Assembly (NCBI RefSeq): GCF_037392515.1
Contig: NC_090282.1
Coordinates: forward strand, 57,994,843 to 58,058,842
Source: Haliotis asinina
Taxonomy: Eukaryota; Mollusca; Gastropoda; Lepetellida; Haliotidae
Reading direction: 5' to 3'
DNA length: 64,000 nt
The position numbers and the translations under genes were made by a program. Below the pieces are notes generated by a model. It saw nothing but the letters and a program-made list of their open reading frames with translations. It had not been told where the DNA came from and did no database searches. This document shows positions 37,384 through 50,600 of this stretch, piece after piece (position 1 is the stretch's first letter; every line of letters begins with the position of its first letter).

Positions 37384-39089
37384 TTTTTCTGACCATGAAT
37401 AACAACTGCCATGGGGGTTGATGGTGGAGGAGAAGGAGGGCAGTAGAGTCTCCACTGCCTCATTTGCTTGAATCGTTGCTTAGACTACATTCACAGGTGG
37501 CAATTTAATTGAAGCAAATACAACACGTTGGCACCTTTTCGGAAATGATTGTGTTGATACAGCTTACATTAGTGCGTGTAGCCGACCAGCCTATTTCACT
37601 GAACACGGTGCGTATGGTCGATATGTGTGTGTGTGTGCGCGTGATCATAATCCCTGAAGTGTTTTGCAGTATGAGCGCTACAGATGGTCCAAGTGTGAAA
37701 ATAGACATAGTACATTTAGCTTACCTTCTGTAGATATAGCAAAAATGATTCGTATAGACGATGGATGTACGGGATCGGTCTGCCTTGGTTTAGATGACGA
37801 TAAACTCTCGTACTTAACAAAAGGGAATTTTAATGTCTTACACAGAAATTTATAGCACGATGTATTAAGACGGTAAGACAGACTTGGTACCAACTTGGAA
37901 TCAAAGTTTTCGCCACTCGTTTTGAAAATACGCAAATCATTATTATGGACACGTCGGTTGTTCATTCATTGAACTAGGAGCAAGACTTTCCTTCACAGTT
38001 CCAAAGAAACAATATATAACTGTTTTGAATGGTTTCACGTCAAAGATAATAAATAAACCTTCTGATAATTCTACAATTTGGCAATTTCGACTTGCTGTAT
38101 AGATACTTAAGCAGCTTTTTCAAAGTCTTCTTTAGTTTGGCTAAGTCCATTAGAATATACTTAAGTGAACATTAGTCTAAATGCTTGTACCAAAGAAACG
38201 CACACAATAATTCAGAAATGTATATTATTGCTATTTCTAGCAAGGATATTGGAAACATTAAGTAAGAATGCAAAAAAATATAGTTACAACAGCTTAGGAA
38301 TGAGAAGACGTGGCTAAGAACTGGGCAAAGAAATAAACAATATACTTATCGGCATAACAGAAGCATAATTAATTATTATGTTTTATGCACTTTGGAAGTT
38401 CGTAATAAATATAATTCGAAAATGGTCGTAATATTTAAAAATCTAAACATTTGGATGCCTAAGGGAACAATGTTTTACAGGCCCACAATGCAAAATGCAA
38501 AAAAAAGTACAAATGAATAAAAGCAAAATGCAAATATCGAAATTCAAACCGATAAATGTTAAACAAATAATGTCATGCCGTTACTTTGTTCAAAGAAAAT
38601 ATTTATGAGATAAACCTATTGTGTTTGAAAATCACTGAACTGATGGCGATTACATTTCAGTTGGAACCGAACGCGATTTTTCTGAACAGCCAATCCCAGT
38701 CTAGTATTTTCATGATCCATGTATGATTATTAATATTCACACAAAGAAACAATATCCCACGCCTCTGCAGCTGACAAAGTACCGTGTTCCACGTGACGCA
38801 TATTTAGACACTCTGCTGTAACATATGGCACATAACATATGGCACGTGATTTCTTCTCACCTGGTAACGTGATATTGTTTCTAGTTTTACATACTGGCGT
38901 ACAATAAACCAGAATGAAATACATTCCATATGCTTCAGTTATTAAACATAAGTATAGAAGTGTCACTGGATCTCACCTCAGTGCCTACTTGAATCTAATA
39001 TATCAACACGAGTTACAATTCCATACAAACCGACGAAGACACGTTTCCACTGAGTTTGCGTGATGATCCCATGGTTGTATATAAAAGTT

Positions 39090-39357
39090 GTGAGTGAGTG
39101 AGTTTAGTTTTACGCCGCACTCAGCAATATTCCAGCTATATGGTGGCAATCTGTAAATAATCGAGTCTGGACCAGACAATCCAGTGATCAACAACATGAG
39201 CATCGATCTGCGCAATTGGGAACCAATGACATGTGTCAACCAAGTCAGCGAGCCTGACCACCCGATCCCGTTTGTCGCATCTTACGACAAGCATAGTCGC
39301 ATTTTGTGGCAAGTATGGGTTGCTGAAGGCCTATTCTACCCCGGGAACTTCACGAGT
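39090..39357 (-). mobile_element. Dispersed repeat family 2, full length, minus orientation
   Basis: (GTGA)n, GTTTTACGCCGCACTCAGCA, TAAATAATCGAGTCTGGACC, GGGAACCAATGACATGTGTC, GCCTGACCACCCGATCCC and CTACCCCGGGAACTTCACG appear in order. It is the most complete copy in the window. Confidence 0.88.
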
Positions 39358-39495
39358 AGTATATAAAAGTAGCCATCACTGTTCATGTAAAGGGATCATA
39401 TACAATAACTTGTTTGTTAATTGTTTTTCTGAACGTATTATTAACAGACGTTAACTATATACTGTATGATTTACCTATGGCGATATCACCTATCT

Positions 39496-39636
39496 TAGTG
39501 AGTTTAGCTTTACGCTGCTTTTGCAGCAATGTCACGGCGGGGGACATCAGAAACGGACGTCACACATTGTACCCGAAAAATGAACCCGGTTCTTGGATGT
39601 AACCTGTGAACGCTTTAACCACTACGCTGCCCCACA
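39496..39636 (-). mobile_element. SINE family 1, minus orientation
   Basis: GTGAGTTTAGCTTTACGCTG, ACGGCGGGGGACATCAGAAA, TGAACCCGGTTCTTGGATG and TTAACCACTACGCTGCCCCA appear in order. Confidence 0.85.
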
Positions 39637-41023
39637 TCATATCTCGGTTCAGTTTCCCCTTTAATTACTACTTACATCTCTGTTTTAAGTTGTCTTGCTG
39701 TTTTATATATTGCACTCCATACTGTACACAGAACACCACCTCCGGTCTGGTGCAGCATGCAGTGTGAACATAATATCAACAATGAACACTGAACTTTCAT
39801 CTGAGTACCTAATATTGCCCCAGTTGAAAACAGTTAAAAGAAAAAATAATGGAAACACAGTAAGTAAAACAAAAGCCACAGAAACTAATTTGTTCGAGTT
39901 GAACAAAATTGCAAACAAGGATTTAGTAACTCAATACATAGTAGGATTGGGAAAGGTGCGTTCTCACGCTGAGGCTTGTAATAACCACTTGTAGCATGCA
40001 ACACAGTCGCAAAATGAGAACACATAAATCGTAACGATGTGAATAGCATACCATTAATCGTAACTGAGTCGTAAGCTACAGGATTTGTCCGTCTAAGAGT
40101 AACGTCCCTTTTGTTTGTCTTGGTGCCTGAAAAGACACCGATCTCACCAGAAAAGAAACCAAACGGTTTTTATGTTTTACTTGTCACAGAAATGTTTATG
40201 GAATGTCCCGCCTAATATTCAGTAAAGGGTCCGTGTCGATTTAGGCTTTCTCTTCTTCTTTTTCACTGACTGCGACATGCAGAGTTGTTAAACGTCTCTT
40301 CTTCTCTCGATGAATCCATGTTGCCAAGCCATACTTGAAAATCTCGCGAGATACGAGCTGCATGCGACCTACGTTACGATCTTTGGCAATTCCTCTGTCA
40401 GATGCCATGAAAACCTCCAGTGACATATTACTCACGTGAAATGTGTGCTCGCGAGACATTGATAACACGCCGGCCGAGTCTACTTTCACAAAGGGGCAAA
40501 CAGCCCATGAATGTATTTGTTTTGATTCCGTATTTGACAAAGATGTGCAATCTGTTTTACAGGAATATATGGTAGGCGCTTTTAGACAGACAAATCACTA
40601 ATCCGATGCTTTGGATTTGCTGACAGGATCGCCTCACGTTTACACGTGTTATTATGAGCGATATAATCCCTGTCCATATCTGTGAATGTACACGACTGGC
40701 ATAGTCCATTACTATCAAAGGGGTGATAGAATCAGATAAATGCTGAGTGAAAATACAGCAGAAGCATCACAACACCCAACGTGCAAATGTAAGGTAAACG
40801 GTCCTCGTTTAGCTGAAATATTGCAACCTTTTTTTGAGATTCTCCTCTCAGGGTACGTGGACATGTGCTACCAGATCGGGTTGTCACGCAGGACGTCGTG
40901 GCGTCCGTGTATATTTACACACACTATCAGTTGTAATTTCTCTACACCGCTGAGGATATTTTGCAACATGGCAACGATCTGACGCAGGTTCTTAGCGACT
41001 TTGTTTATTTGTTGTTTGACAAA

Positions 41024-41178
41024 ACACTCAGCTATATTATACCAGTTATATGGTGCGGTACGTAAACGATCGAGTCTTGATCATACAATCCACCGGTTGA
41101 AATCATGAGCATCAATCTGTGCAGTTGGGATACAAAGACATACATCAACCAAGTCACCGAGCCTGACCACGCAATCTG
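41024..41178 (-). mobile_element. Dispersed repeat family 2, degraded
   Basis: ATCGAGTCTTGATCATACAA, ATGAGCATCAATCTGTGCAG and CACCGAGCCTGACCACGCA are recognisable. The copy lies about 300 bp upstream of the gene C start. Confidence 0.7.
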
Positions 41179-41327
41179 AGGTGATGACATTTAGGTGTGA
41201 TAAAATATGGGTTAAACCCCCCTCCTTCAACTGTGTAACACTATAGGTAGAGATGTTGATGACATTAGTTTCCACTGAAATTGACAAACATTGAACACCC
41301 GGTAAACGGCGACGCCAGGTAAAAACA

Positions 41328-41638
41328 GAGGCCCCTTACACCTTAGGTAATGCATGGTATACACTGTACGTGGTTATATTTCAGACCATGAAAACCTAAC
41401 AAGGCGACTTATTATCCTTGATTGCAGTTAGAGGGAGCAGGAGAGTGAAGCCAACTGCATTCGTTAGATCACTGCATCCATGCCCACGTCCACATTCAAA
41501 GTTTCTGCCAAATATCTATTTGCTTGCTTCATTTCCAGCGCGGTGCTTGTTGCTGTTGTCGTGATGGCCACACAGCTGGCTCCGTCGGCTGGTAAGTGTT
41601 CATTTCATATGTCATTCTGAAAGCCCATGTACATTTCA
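41328..41638 (+). promoter_or_regulatory. Upstream region and exon 1 of gene C, duplicated at gene D
   Basis: This segment and 60235-60548 align almost base for base. They share CCCCTTACACCTTAGGTAAT, GGTATACACTGTACGTGG, CTTATTATCCTTGATTGCAG, the whole first coding exon and the first 50 bp of intron 1. The conserved upstream 150 bp probably holds 5' UTR and promoter. No TATA box can be assigned with confidence. Confidence 0.6.
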
Positions 41639-44600
41639 AGCTTAAAACAGTTGAAAATATATATTGACAAAACGTAAGGTAGTTTCATTGTTTTACGCCG
41701 CACTCAGCGATATTCCTGTGTCAACGAGCCTGACCACATGATCCCATTTGTTGTTCTTTTCTTAATTGGTTCCATCGGTGGATAGACAAATGTCCCAGAG
41801 GACCGAAGCCCCACAGACAAAAGCCGTTTTAGAAAAATAGCCCCATAGGCAAAGAAACAAATCATACAAACGCCCCAAATATTGTTTGTCAAGGTGGTCT
41901 TGAGGAGGAGGTTGGTCTTGAGAAGGGTATTCAAGAAAATGGGTTAGAAAAGGGTTAGTTAAGACACTTAGGGGTTGTTTTTTTGGTCTTAAGGAGGAAG
42001 GTGGTCGTGAGTGTAAACTGGGTCTCATTGTTTAATTGATTAAGTGTTCAGTGTTAACAGGGTCTGCTGTATGTACAAAAACTGTAAACTCAACAGTATC
42101 TATCAAATAATAATGTTACTGATTTAAGAAATAATACTAAGAAATAACAAAGGTGGTGTCAGACTTAGCATTGAGGAGGGTAAATAAGTCGGCCATGAGA
42201 TGGGAGTGCTCACGTAGGAAAGCACTTGACTGTAACGTAAAGCGCAGTACTATATTGGAGGTAATTCATATATGTTTCATTTTCTAAATAACTTAATAAT
42301 ACCTATATGCTTTTTCACATAGTTATAAACATATGAACTATTCCAATGAATTAACATAGTTATGTCTTTTATCTATATAATAGATACCCCACCCCCACGA
42401 TCACGAACTTGTCTCAGAATAAGTCAGACCTCGGGACTTTTAATGGACAGTCTGTCTGTCTGTCTATAATTAACCCAATTCGTCAAGTATTCTTTACTGG
42501 TATTTACCAGGTGGGTCAGCTGGCGATGACCTCCGGTCACTGGAGGCCGAATTTTACCGGTGGCGTGAGATGGACGCCCCTGAATTTACCACGGAGACTG
42601 GCGTCCACACATACGACAACACGGTGGAAGATTTCAGCATGGTGTCTTTGGAGACAAGGAAGGTGAGTGTTGCATTACTGTTTTCAAGAATGGCGAACCT
42701 AGAGACGAGAAAGGTGAGTGTTGCATTACTGGTTTCAAGAACTGGCGTCCACACATACGACAACACGGTGGAAAATTTCAGCATGGTGTCTTTGGAGACG
42801 AACCTAGAGGCGAGAAAAGGAATGACAACAAGGAGGCTGCGGGTGGTCTCGCCTTGGGTATCATGTCTCTCCCCTAAGATGACGGGATGATCTCAGGGCA
42901 TGGCCTATCCTGTAATAAAGGAGGTGGACATGGCTTGATGATCTCAGGGCATGGCCTATCCTGTAATAAAGGAGGTGGGCATGGCTTGATGATCTCAGGG
43001 CATGGCCTATCCTGTAATAAAGGAGGTGGACATGGCTTGATGATCTCAGGGCATGGCCTATCCTGTAATAAAGGAGGTGGACATGGCTTGATGATCTCAG
43101 GGCATGGCCTATCCTGTAATAAAGGAGGTGGACATGGCTTGATGATCTCAGGGCATGCCTATCCTGTAATAAAGGAGGTGGGCATGGCTTGATGATCTCA
43201 GGGTATGGCCTATCCTGAAATAAGGTAGATGAGAGTGGCTAAGTAGCATCTTATAGTTGATTCACCTGCAGGAGATAACGAGATAGTCTCTGAAAATACG
43301 GCCTGTATTGAGACAAGAAAGGATAACATGACTGGATGGCTCCGAAGTAATCATAGATTTTCTCTGGTAGTTTCAATTGTAAAATAGACTCTTAAACATT
43401 TTGGGTACATCACATGGTACTAGAGACAAACAAATGATGTGGGCTATTATATGGTGGCTGATTTGGGCCATCGCTTTCTCGTCTTAAATTTTGGAGGCGA
43501 GAAAGCGATAACACGAGACGAGAAAGCGATAACACGAGACGAGAAATCGATAGCACTAGACGAGAAAGCGATAGAGCGAGAAAGCGAGAGAGCGAGAAAG
43601 CGATACAGCCAGTCGAGAAAGCGATAGAGCGAGAAAGCGATATTTACCTTAATTCTGCCCTGTCGCCTTGTCTGCGTATGACTTACTCCAACAGGAATCA
43701 CCATTTGTGATTCTCATAGAATAAAATGCATATGCTTTCAAATTCTATGGCAATTTTGTCATTAATCTTTTAACTTGTCTAGCTAATAATCCAACGGCGT
43801 GTTCTCTTTTTCCCGGCAGGTATTGTTATGGGATTAAAAGTGGTAGACCGTTCTAATCCTTAAAACAAACAGATTAGGCAGGGTTCATCTCACACTTCAC
43901 ACCATACTTTAACACAGTCACATTTAAATTTACACATACGAAGAAAATTTACTTAAAGACTTCACAGTCACACTTTAAAATGCAATATATCACGGACAAT
44001 TTCATGAACTTTAGCCGCATTTCAATTTACAATCCCACCAGATGGAACACTGCGTCACCTTAAACAAGTGGTGAGATGGTGCCAGTTAAAAGTCAATTCT
44101 AGATGTCGTTACTCCCGTGGAGTTCTCGATATTTTCTGCTTTTTGGTCGAAGAGAAGCATTGTTCAGATTAGATGATGTTAATCAACTTGAACGTATTTT
44201 GGTGACTGGTAGCTGAAAATATCAATATCTACAATGATGATTACAAGATTTACTGTTTCTCTCTTCTTGGAAGATGGTTGGCACTGGTCTGTGATCTACT
44301 GTCACGAGTTCCTTCAAGCCATTGATAAATGAATCCACCTTTAGTTTGACATTGAAAGTCAAAATTCTCTCTTATAACTGGTCTCTTATAACTGGTGATA
44401 ACTGAGTTCACTAATTATTATGAACTGTGTTCAGAGTACATGGCATGTGGGCGAACTCAGGTGTGTGAGACGACACCCGAACAGCCTCTGCTGACCTGTA
44501 ATCTTAATCTGCTTATAGCCAATGAAGGTCCCGGCAAAAAGAGAATAAATCAATCCAACAATAACTCCAGAAACCAAGAGTGTTTTCGTTAAAATAAATG

Positions 44601-47600
44601 AGTGTTTTGAAAGCCTCTGAAAAGTTTAACAAGGCCTGGATTAATTCCAGGTTTACATTTCTCTATTGTCATTTCCCTTGTTAAATGCCACCATTGTTAT
44701 CTCATCACTCATGCCTGGATGAACAATCCCTGGCTTCCATTTGCCCATCCACCCTACCAGTTGAGCGCTAATTAACAATCGGCTTCCCTTGTTATCTTAT
44801 CACGATTGTTTCAAATGTTCGTATATAGCTTTCCGTTTCCTAGTTTCTTTATACACCTGATGAAAGCAATAAAAATATACCCCGTAACATCTTGTTCCAT
44901 AAATACAGAAATATTTCTCTTTAGGTTTTTTACTAGGATTTTTTATGCCTTATCCTAAAGCTACACCTTTGCCGTTACGCCATAAAGAAGAGTATCAGGA
45001 AATGAGATAATACCCCGCAAAGCCTTAACAACCAGTACCTTCTATACTCCCCATTTTAACGGGGAACAAGATCGGGGTTACATTAATCTTTAGCAACTTA
45101 TGCTTGTTGTAAGAGGTGACAAACGGGATCAGGAAGTCAGGCTCGCTGACACATGTAATTGTAACCCAATCACGTAGCTCGATGCTCATGATGTTGATCA
45201 CTGGATTGTCTTATCCAGACTCGATTATTTACAGACCGACCCAGACAGACCAACCCTGTGAATGTCATCTGTTGCTGTCATTAGATTCGAATAGTTTTGA
45301 CATAAATTGACCAAATTATAAATACTAGGATAATACAGGTAGATCGTTACATATATTGAAAGAGTTTCAAGTCCTCGTCTGACAACGAAAATGTTACAGA
45401 CTGAAAAAAACGTTAATTGGATACACGCGTCACCATTCAGCTTATCAAATGCTACGCGACCACAACAGCTGTACCCTTTGAGATATATACATGTAATACA
45501 TGTATACAGAGATAGGTAAAACAGTGTATTTATAAGTTACGACGCTGTCAGATATGGCAAACGGAATGTTTTCCACATCAACTGTCGACATATAAACACC
45601 ATTTAAACTGTCTCAATAATATATTCATAACGTACTCTAAGTGATTATATGTATGACATTAGATAAACGCGATACAGAGCAAAGAGTTGTTATTTGCATG
45701 GGCTCTTGGTTTCATCATGCATCATTGTTAATGGTTCCAGTTGGTTGGAGTTTTGCTAAGAGCAACATAAATCGATCGAATCTCACTCACTTAAGCGTTT
45801 CCAGCAGCATTGTGCATCACGTGCTTGATAACAGTGTCTACACCAAAACGTTGCTTATATTATAATAAAGAAGCTGCATATCCATAGAACTGTCCCCACC
45901 GTTCAGCACACCAACTGCTAAATACCTCCCGAAGTTCACTATGGTTAGTTAGCCCAGCGTTTAACTGCGTAGTGTATACTGTATATTTTCAGTTTGACTG
46001 GACGAACGTTGGACTGCATCCTTTTGCCTAGGTTAGACCACTGACTGTGGAATGGTTCTGTTTCTACATTTAGGTACCAATTTAAGGTGCTTTACTGTCA
46101 AGCGCGTCTCTTAGTTTCTTGGGTAGGAGTGATTTAGGTAGGGTTCATAAAGGTGATGATCGTCAGTTAATAAATTTTATCATCTTGAAGAAATCAAAGA
46201 AAGTACCGCTGTAATTTTTGATAACCATGAAAAACATAAATGGTTGCAGCTTTTTTCATTATTGCTAACAGCGACGTAAATCGAAACACATTTAGTCGAA
46301 AATAGATCTTGTAATTCGACCCGAGTATCCTTTGATGCTGCCGTTAGACCTGCAGTGAAGCGATGGGGTTGTGACGTCATCAAGTGACCAATGATTGTGG
46401 GTTTGAATCTCACTTGGACATAGTCATGTTTCTAGCTTCTCGCGAGTTTTAGATTGTGGCAGATGTCTAAGACCTGTGTTGCTTCGGGTTTTCCTCCCAC
46501 ATTAAGCTGACACGCTTGGTGTAACTGGAATACTATTAAACATTAAAGCACTCTCACTCGCTCACCGAAATGTGTGACTAAAAGTATGAGATATACGATC
46601 TGTACGTTCATGTTACTTTGATCCAGGCAAAAGTTGATGACTTCATCAGCCGACTCTCAATCATCAGCACCAACGGCTTGACAACGTCGGAGAAATACAG
46701 TTACGAAGTGTTTAACGACACCTTGTTCATGGTATCGTCCAACCACATATGGCGCTTGTAAGTTCATGCGATGCCGAACTGACATTAAAAAATACGACGA
46801 GTATCATTGTTGTAAATGGCACCGTGTATGAAGATTGTTATTACTGTTGTTTTTTTAAAAATTGCACTTTATTGATGCGTACCCTTTGTGATACGAAACG
46901 TTATTATGTACGTAATAATAATATTTTCTTCACATTATTACAGTTGACTATAACAGACCTGTTATCTGATATTAATTTCAACGGTATATTATGAGGAACC
47001 GCATGATTTAAATTGTTTTTGTTGAGATACCGTTTACTCTGCTGCGATCAGTGAGATTCGAGGGCAGTAGGGCTTGAGGTAACCTGTTTGTTACCCCAGT
47101 GTTACCCGACAGGCGAGATACTAAAAGGCATACGACATCAGACCGTGCTCCCCTTGGGGGACGCATACGATGTACTTACCTAACCGTCATTTTGTTGTTT
47201 TTTGAAGCTCGCTACCAACTTACATGAAATGAAACAAAATGGCGTTTGTTTCTAGGCTTGAATTTTAAAATCAGCGAAACATATTGTGAGAGTTTAAAAC
47301 TGCTATAAAAATGGTTTATTACGTTTAAGTTGAACGTGTAAACGATTCAGTGTTGTTTATATAAAGCTCTGAAAACAGTCAAACAAATGGGAGGGGGGAC
47401 ATGGAAACTCATTGATCAATGAAATATAAGCATTTTACATGAAGGCAAAACAAAGTTTCTTATTTCAGCTACGGTCCACTGAATCCTATCAACTTCCTTG
47501 AAGGCGACCAGATCGATCCCACTTACAGCGTACGGATCCTTAAATATGAAACGAAAGAGGATTATGAGAAATACCTCTCCCGGTTGCAGTTGTGGCCTAC

Positions 47601-50600
47601 TAAGGTAAACTGGAGCTGACTGGCCTTAAATGTCGTTATGAGCAACTAAAATGCTATAGCAAAACTTAATACGTCGCCTTTGCTTTGCAATGATCAACAT
47701 TCGTTTGTCCAACCATATTCCATGACCTCTAGAGTTGGTTTCTTTTCAATTTAACTTCTGAGATACGGTGGAGCACGCCATCAAAATCTTAAAGACACCT
47801 ATATGAATTTCACTTAGATGGTGTTCAGAGGTGAATGCAGCTTTTTAAGAAAAGTTGGGTGCACAGTATTGAGAAAAGGGTGCCCACATAATTTTCACCC
47901 GAGTTTCAATGGTCAAATAACAAAATTTCTGGACAAAAGTGGGTAGGTTGGGGTGCGTTGTCAACCTTTGCTCGCATACGAGTATAAGAAGACTAGTCAT
48001 ATTCTCTATGCTGCGGAACCCCAATGCGCCACATGTGCGTCAAGGTTTTGATAATTAACGCTTTCACGAACCCTTCAAAACTTTCAAAACGGAAAACCTA
48101 TTTAACATTTTTCCTGCTTCCATCATTTCCCTCTATGAGATGAATGTACGAATGTAAGTAAAAGTATTCTCCAAAGCGCCCAAACAGAGTATACATCCAT
48201 GACGTTCCTCCTCTTTGTGTATCAAGTCGTCTTGGCGCATTCGAAGATATTTCCTCGTATACACAATGTGTATACGATGATTGCATTGATGATAAAAATT
48301 ACCATCAATAGATGCCTTCTGTTTATTTTATCGTAATCCTTGTTTTGAAGTAAAATTTACACAATATGTTCCAGTTTGACCAGTATATCACACGGTTCAA
48401 GGAGGCGACCAAGAACGGACATGCGTACCATAGAGTGTCAGTGGTAAGAAAACGTAGCAGGTCACCATCAAAGCAAAACATATCTTTGTTTCAGAGTTTA
48501 GGAGAGGTTGATTCATGTGTTCACCAAACTCCAGAGGCTCGTTGTATCTGTTCCAGCTTCTAGTAGATCGCGATAACCATATGACACGACAGACATGATA
48601 CCTGTCTTCTTTTGCTTTCACGCCATGAAATATGTAATCCTTTGCTACAACTGCACTCAAGTCCTTGAAGATGCTGTCTATGCAATGAATGAAAGCTTGC
48701 CTTTATTTTGAAGGAAGACGTTTACAAGAGAAACTGTCCACGACACTGACACTTATTTAACGACTACGGTAGCTTTAATGATCTGTTCCTGATCTAATTC
48801 TAGATGTACATCCTGACTTCCAGAACAAACTCCCAGGACAGATTCAGCAGCTGCTAGTGGCCAACCCAGAGACATCTGCCTACTACAAGCCATTTACCAT
48901 TGACCTCGACAAGCTGACCATATCTACCAGTGACAAGTGTGTGAAACGATACAACTGAACACAAACAAATCATCATGAAATGTTGACCCTTGGGCAGTAC
49001 CTCAAATAGCCCAGTAGTCAAGAGTTGGGTTCCATAATCCAGGGATTGTGCGTTCTAATCTCATATTCGCACTGAATATATTTGCTTGTCAGAGAACCGT
49101 TCTACAGGGCGATGAATTTGTGACTAACACATTTTGTTGCAGGCTTACTGTAATCATAGCTACATGTATTATTGTTGCCTTGAACAATACCCTGCAACTG
49201 TAGCACCTTAGAGTGTGCCTTGTGCTCTCTAATTGACGCACATTGATTTGACACATGATTTCTAATCCATTCACTAACTCTTCCAATATATACCGAGAAT
49301 AAAATGTTACTGGCAGTCTATTTCAAAACTAAGATGTGAAGCTGTGGAAATGTTAGGCGGAACTAATTTGGAAGACCAAACCATATTTACAGAAGGTTCA
49401 TCTGGTAACTGATTTAAGAATTTCGCGATCAGTTGTATATACAATCAAAGGAACTGTTGTTAAGGATATGATAGAGATCAAAATAACTATCCCTTCTGTG
49501 CTTATACAAGACTTTCCTATGTGCCTAACTATTTTTTTGCAAAACATACTGGGTGGCGCTTATCTTTTTATTCACGGTATAGATAACACGTAACATTCTA
49601 TCAGCAAATGTGAGAACAAACATGACAGATATGGCGATTACTGTGAATCTAAAAGACGTGGGATACCTGACAGATACTAGACATTCCCAGTATCATCTCG
49701 GTGTTAATAAGGTTGACTACAGCGTGACACACCGTTGACACAGCTGTCCACATGACCTTTCTTTATTCGACTTACAGGGCAGATCTGCGGACTCGTGGTC
49801 GACAGGCTGTTTTGAATATGCTGCAAGCATTCAAGCGAGTCAAGGATTACATAGAGCAGGTAGCCATACAAACTGCAAGAAGTGTACATTGAAACAATTG
49901 TGAACTTTCAGAATCTTTTAGGCAGCTTACTCGTGTGACAGCTTTGGAGTTAACGTCAGATCAACACTCATTCATATATCAACACCTACTGGCGCCATTC
50001 ATCAACACCTACTGATGCCATTCATCAACACCTACTGATGCCATTCACCAACGTGGTTATATGTCTCTAAATGTATTTATTTACGTATTTATTTACTCAA
50101 GTATGTATTTACTTAAGTCATGGTAGAGTAGCACACCTAGTGACGTCACTCACTTGACACATGACGTCATCAACACATCAAAGTGAGCGCCATAATATGA
50201 CTGAGAGTTGACTCACATTTTTGTTTCAGGACTACATGTCCCAGACTCGCGCCACGTACGGTGTGTTGGGACTGCCTAAAGGAATCGACCTGTACCGGGC
50301 CTGCCTCAAGTGGCACATCTCCGTGGATCTCACCCCAGAGGAAGTACATGAGAAGGGCAGGGAGGAAGTGGTGCGGATCAGCTCAGAGATACAGACGGTA
50401 GGGTAATGATGATGATTATTATAAGTGTGCTATTTCAAACTGACACAGGTTCATTAATTCAACGGAAGACTCTCTGCACAACCACTGTATCGACTTATGG
50501 AGTATGTTGTAAAATCTTATTTTCACAATAAACGTCATCAGATAAATGTGTAAATGCAAAGCTACACAGCAGGAATATGTCATGAAGAGTCTTGTAGCGT

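Larger units (their letters stand above)
34729..41479. other. Largest spacer of the array, between genes B and C
   Basis: 6.7 kb with no exon I can support. It holds SINE and family 2 copies, a 36-bp minisatellite, a 150-bp tandem duplication, a foldback element and long AT-rich stretches (notably 37900-38700). A whole gene would fit here, but no DUF885 motif was seen in the open frames I read. A splice acceptor (ATTGCAG, 41421-41427) precedes the gene C start. Confidence 0.6.

Noticed and set aside
40241-40540. 99-residue minus-strand open frame ending in EKEEEKA
   Set aside because: It looks more protein-like than most, but I recognise no family and see no neighbouring exon. Left as unsupported.
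34729-41479. A possible missing DUF885 gene between B and C
   Set aside because: The spacer is big enough, but none of the open frames I read carries HExx[12 protein letters not shown] or other family exons.
42887-43216. CRISPR-like regular repeats
   Set aside because: The 51-bp units are directly tandem with no spacers, in a eukaryotic intron. It is a minisatellite.
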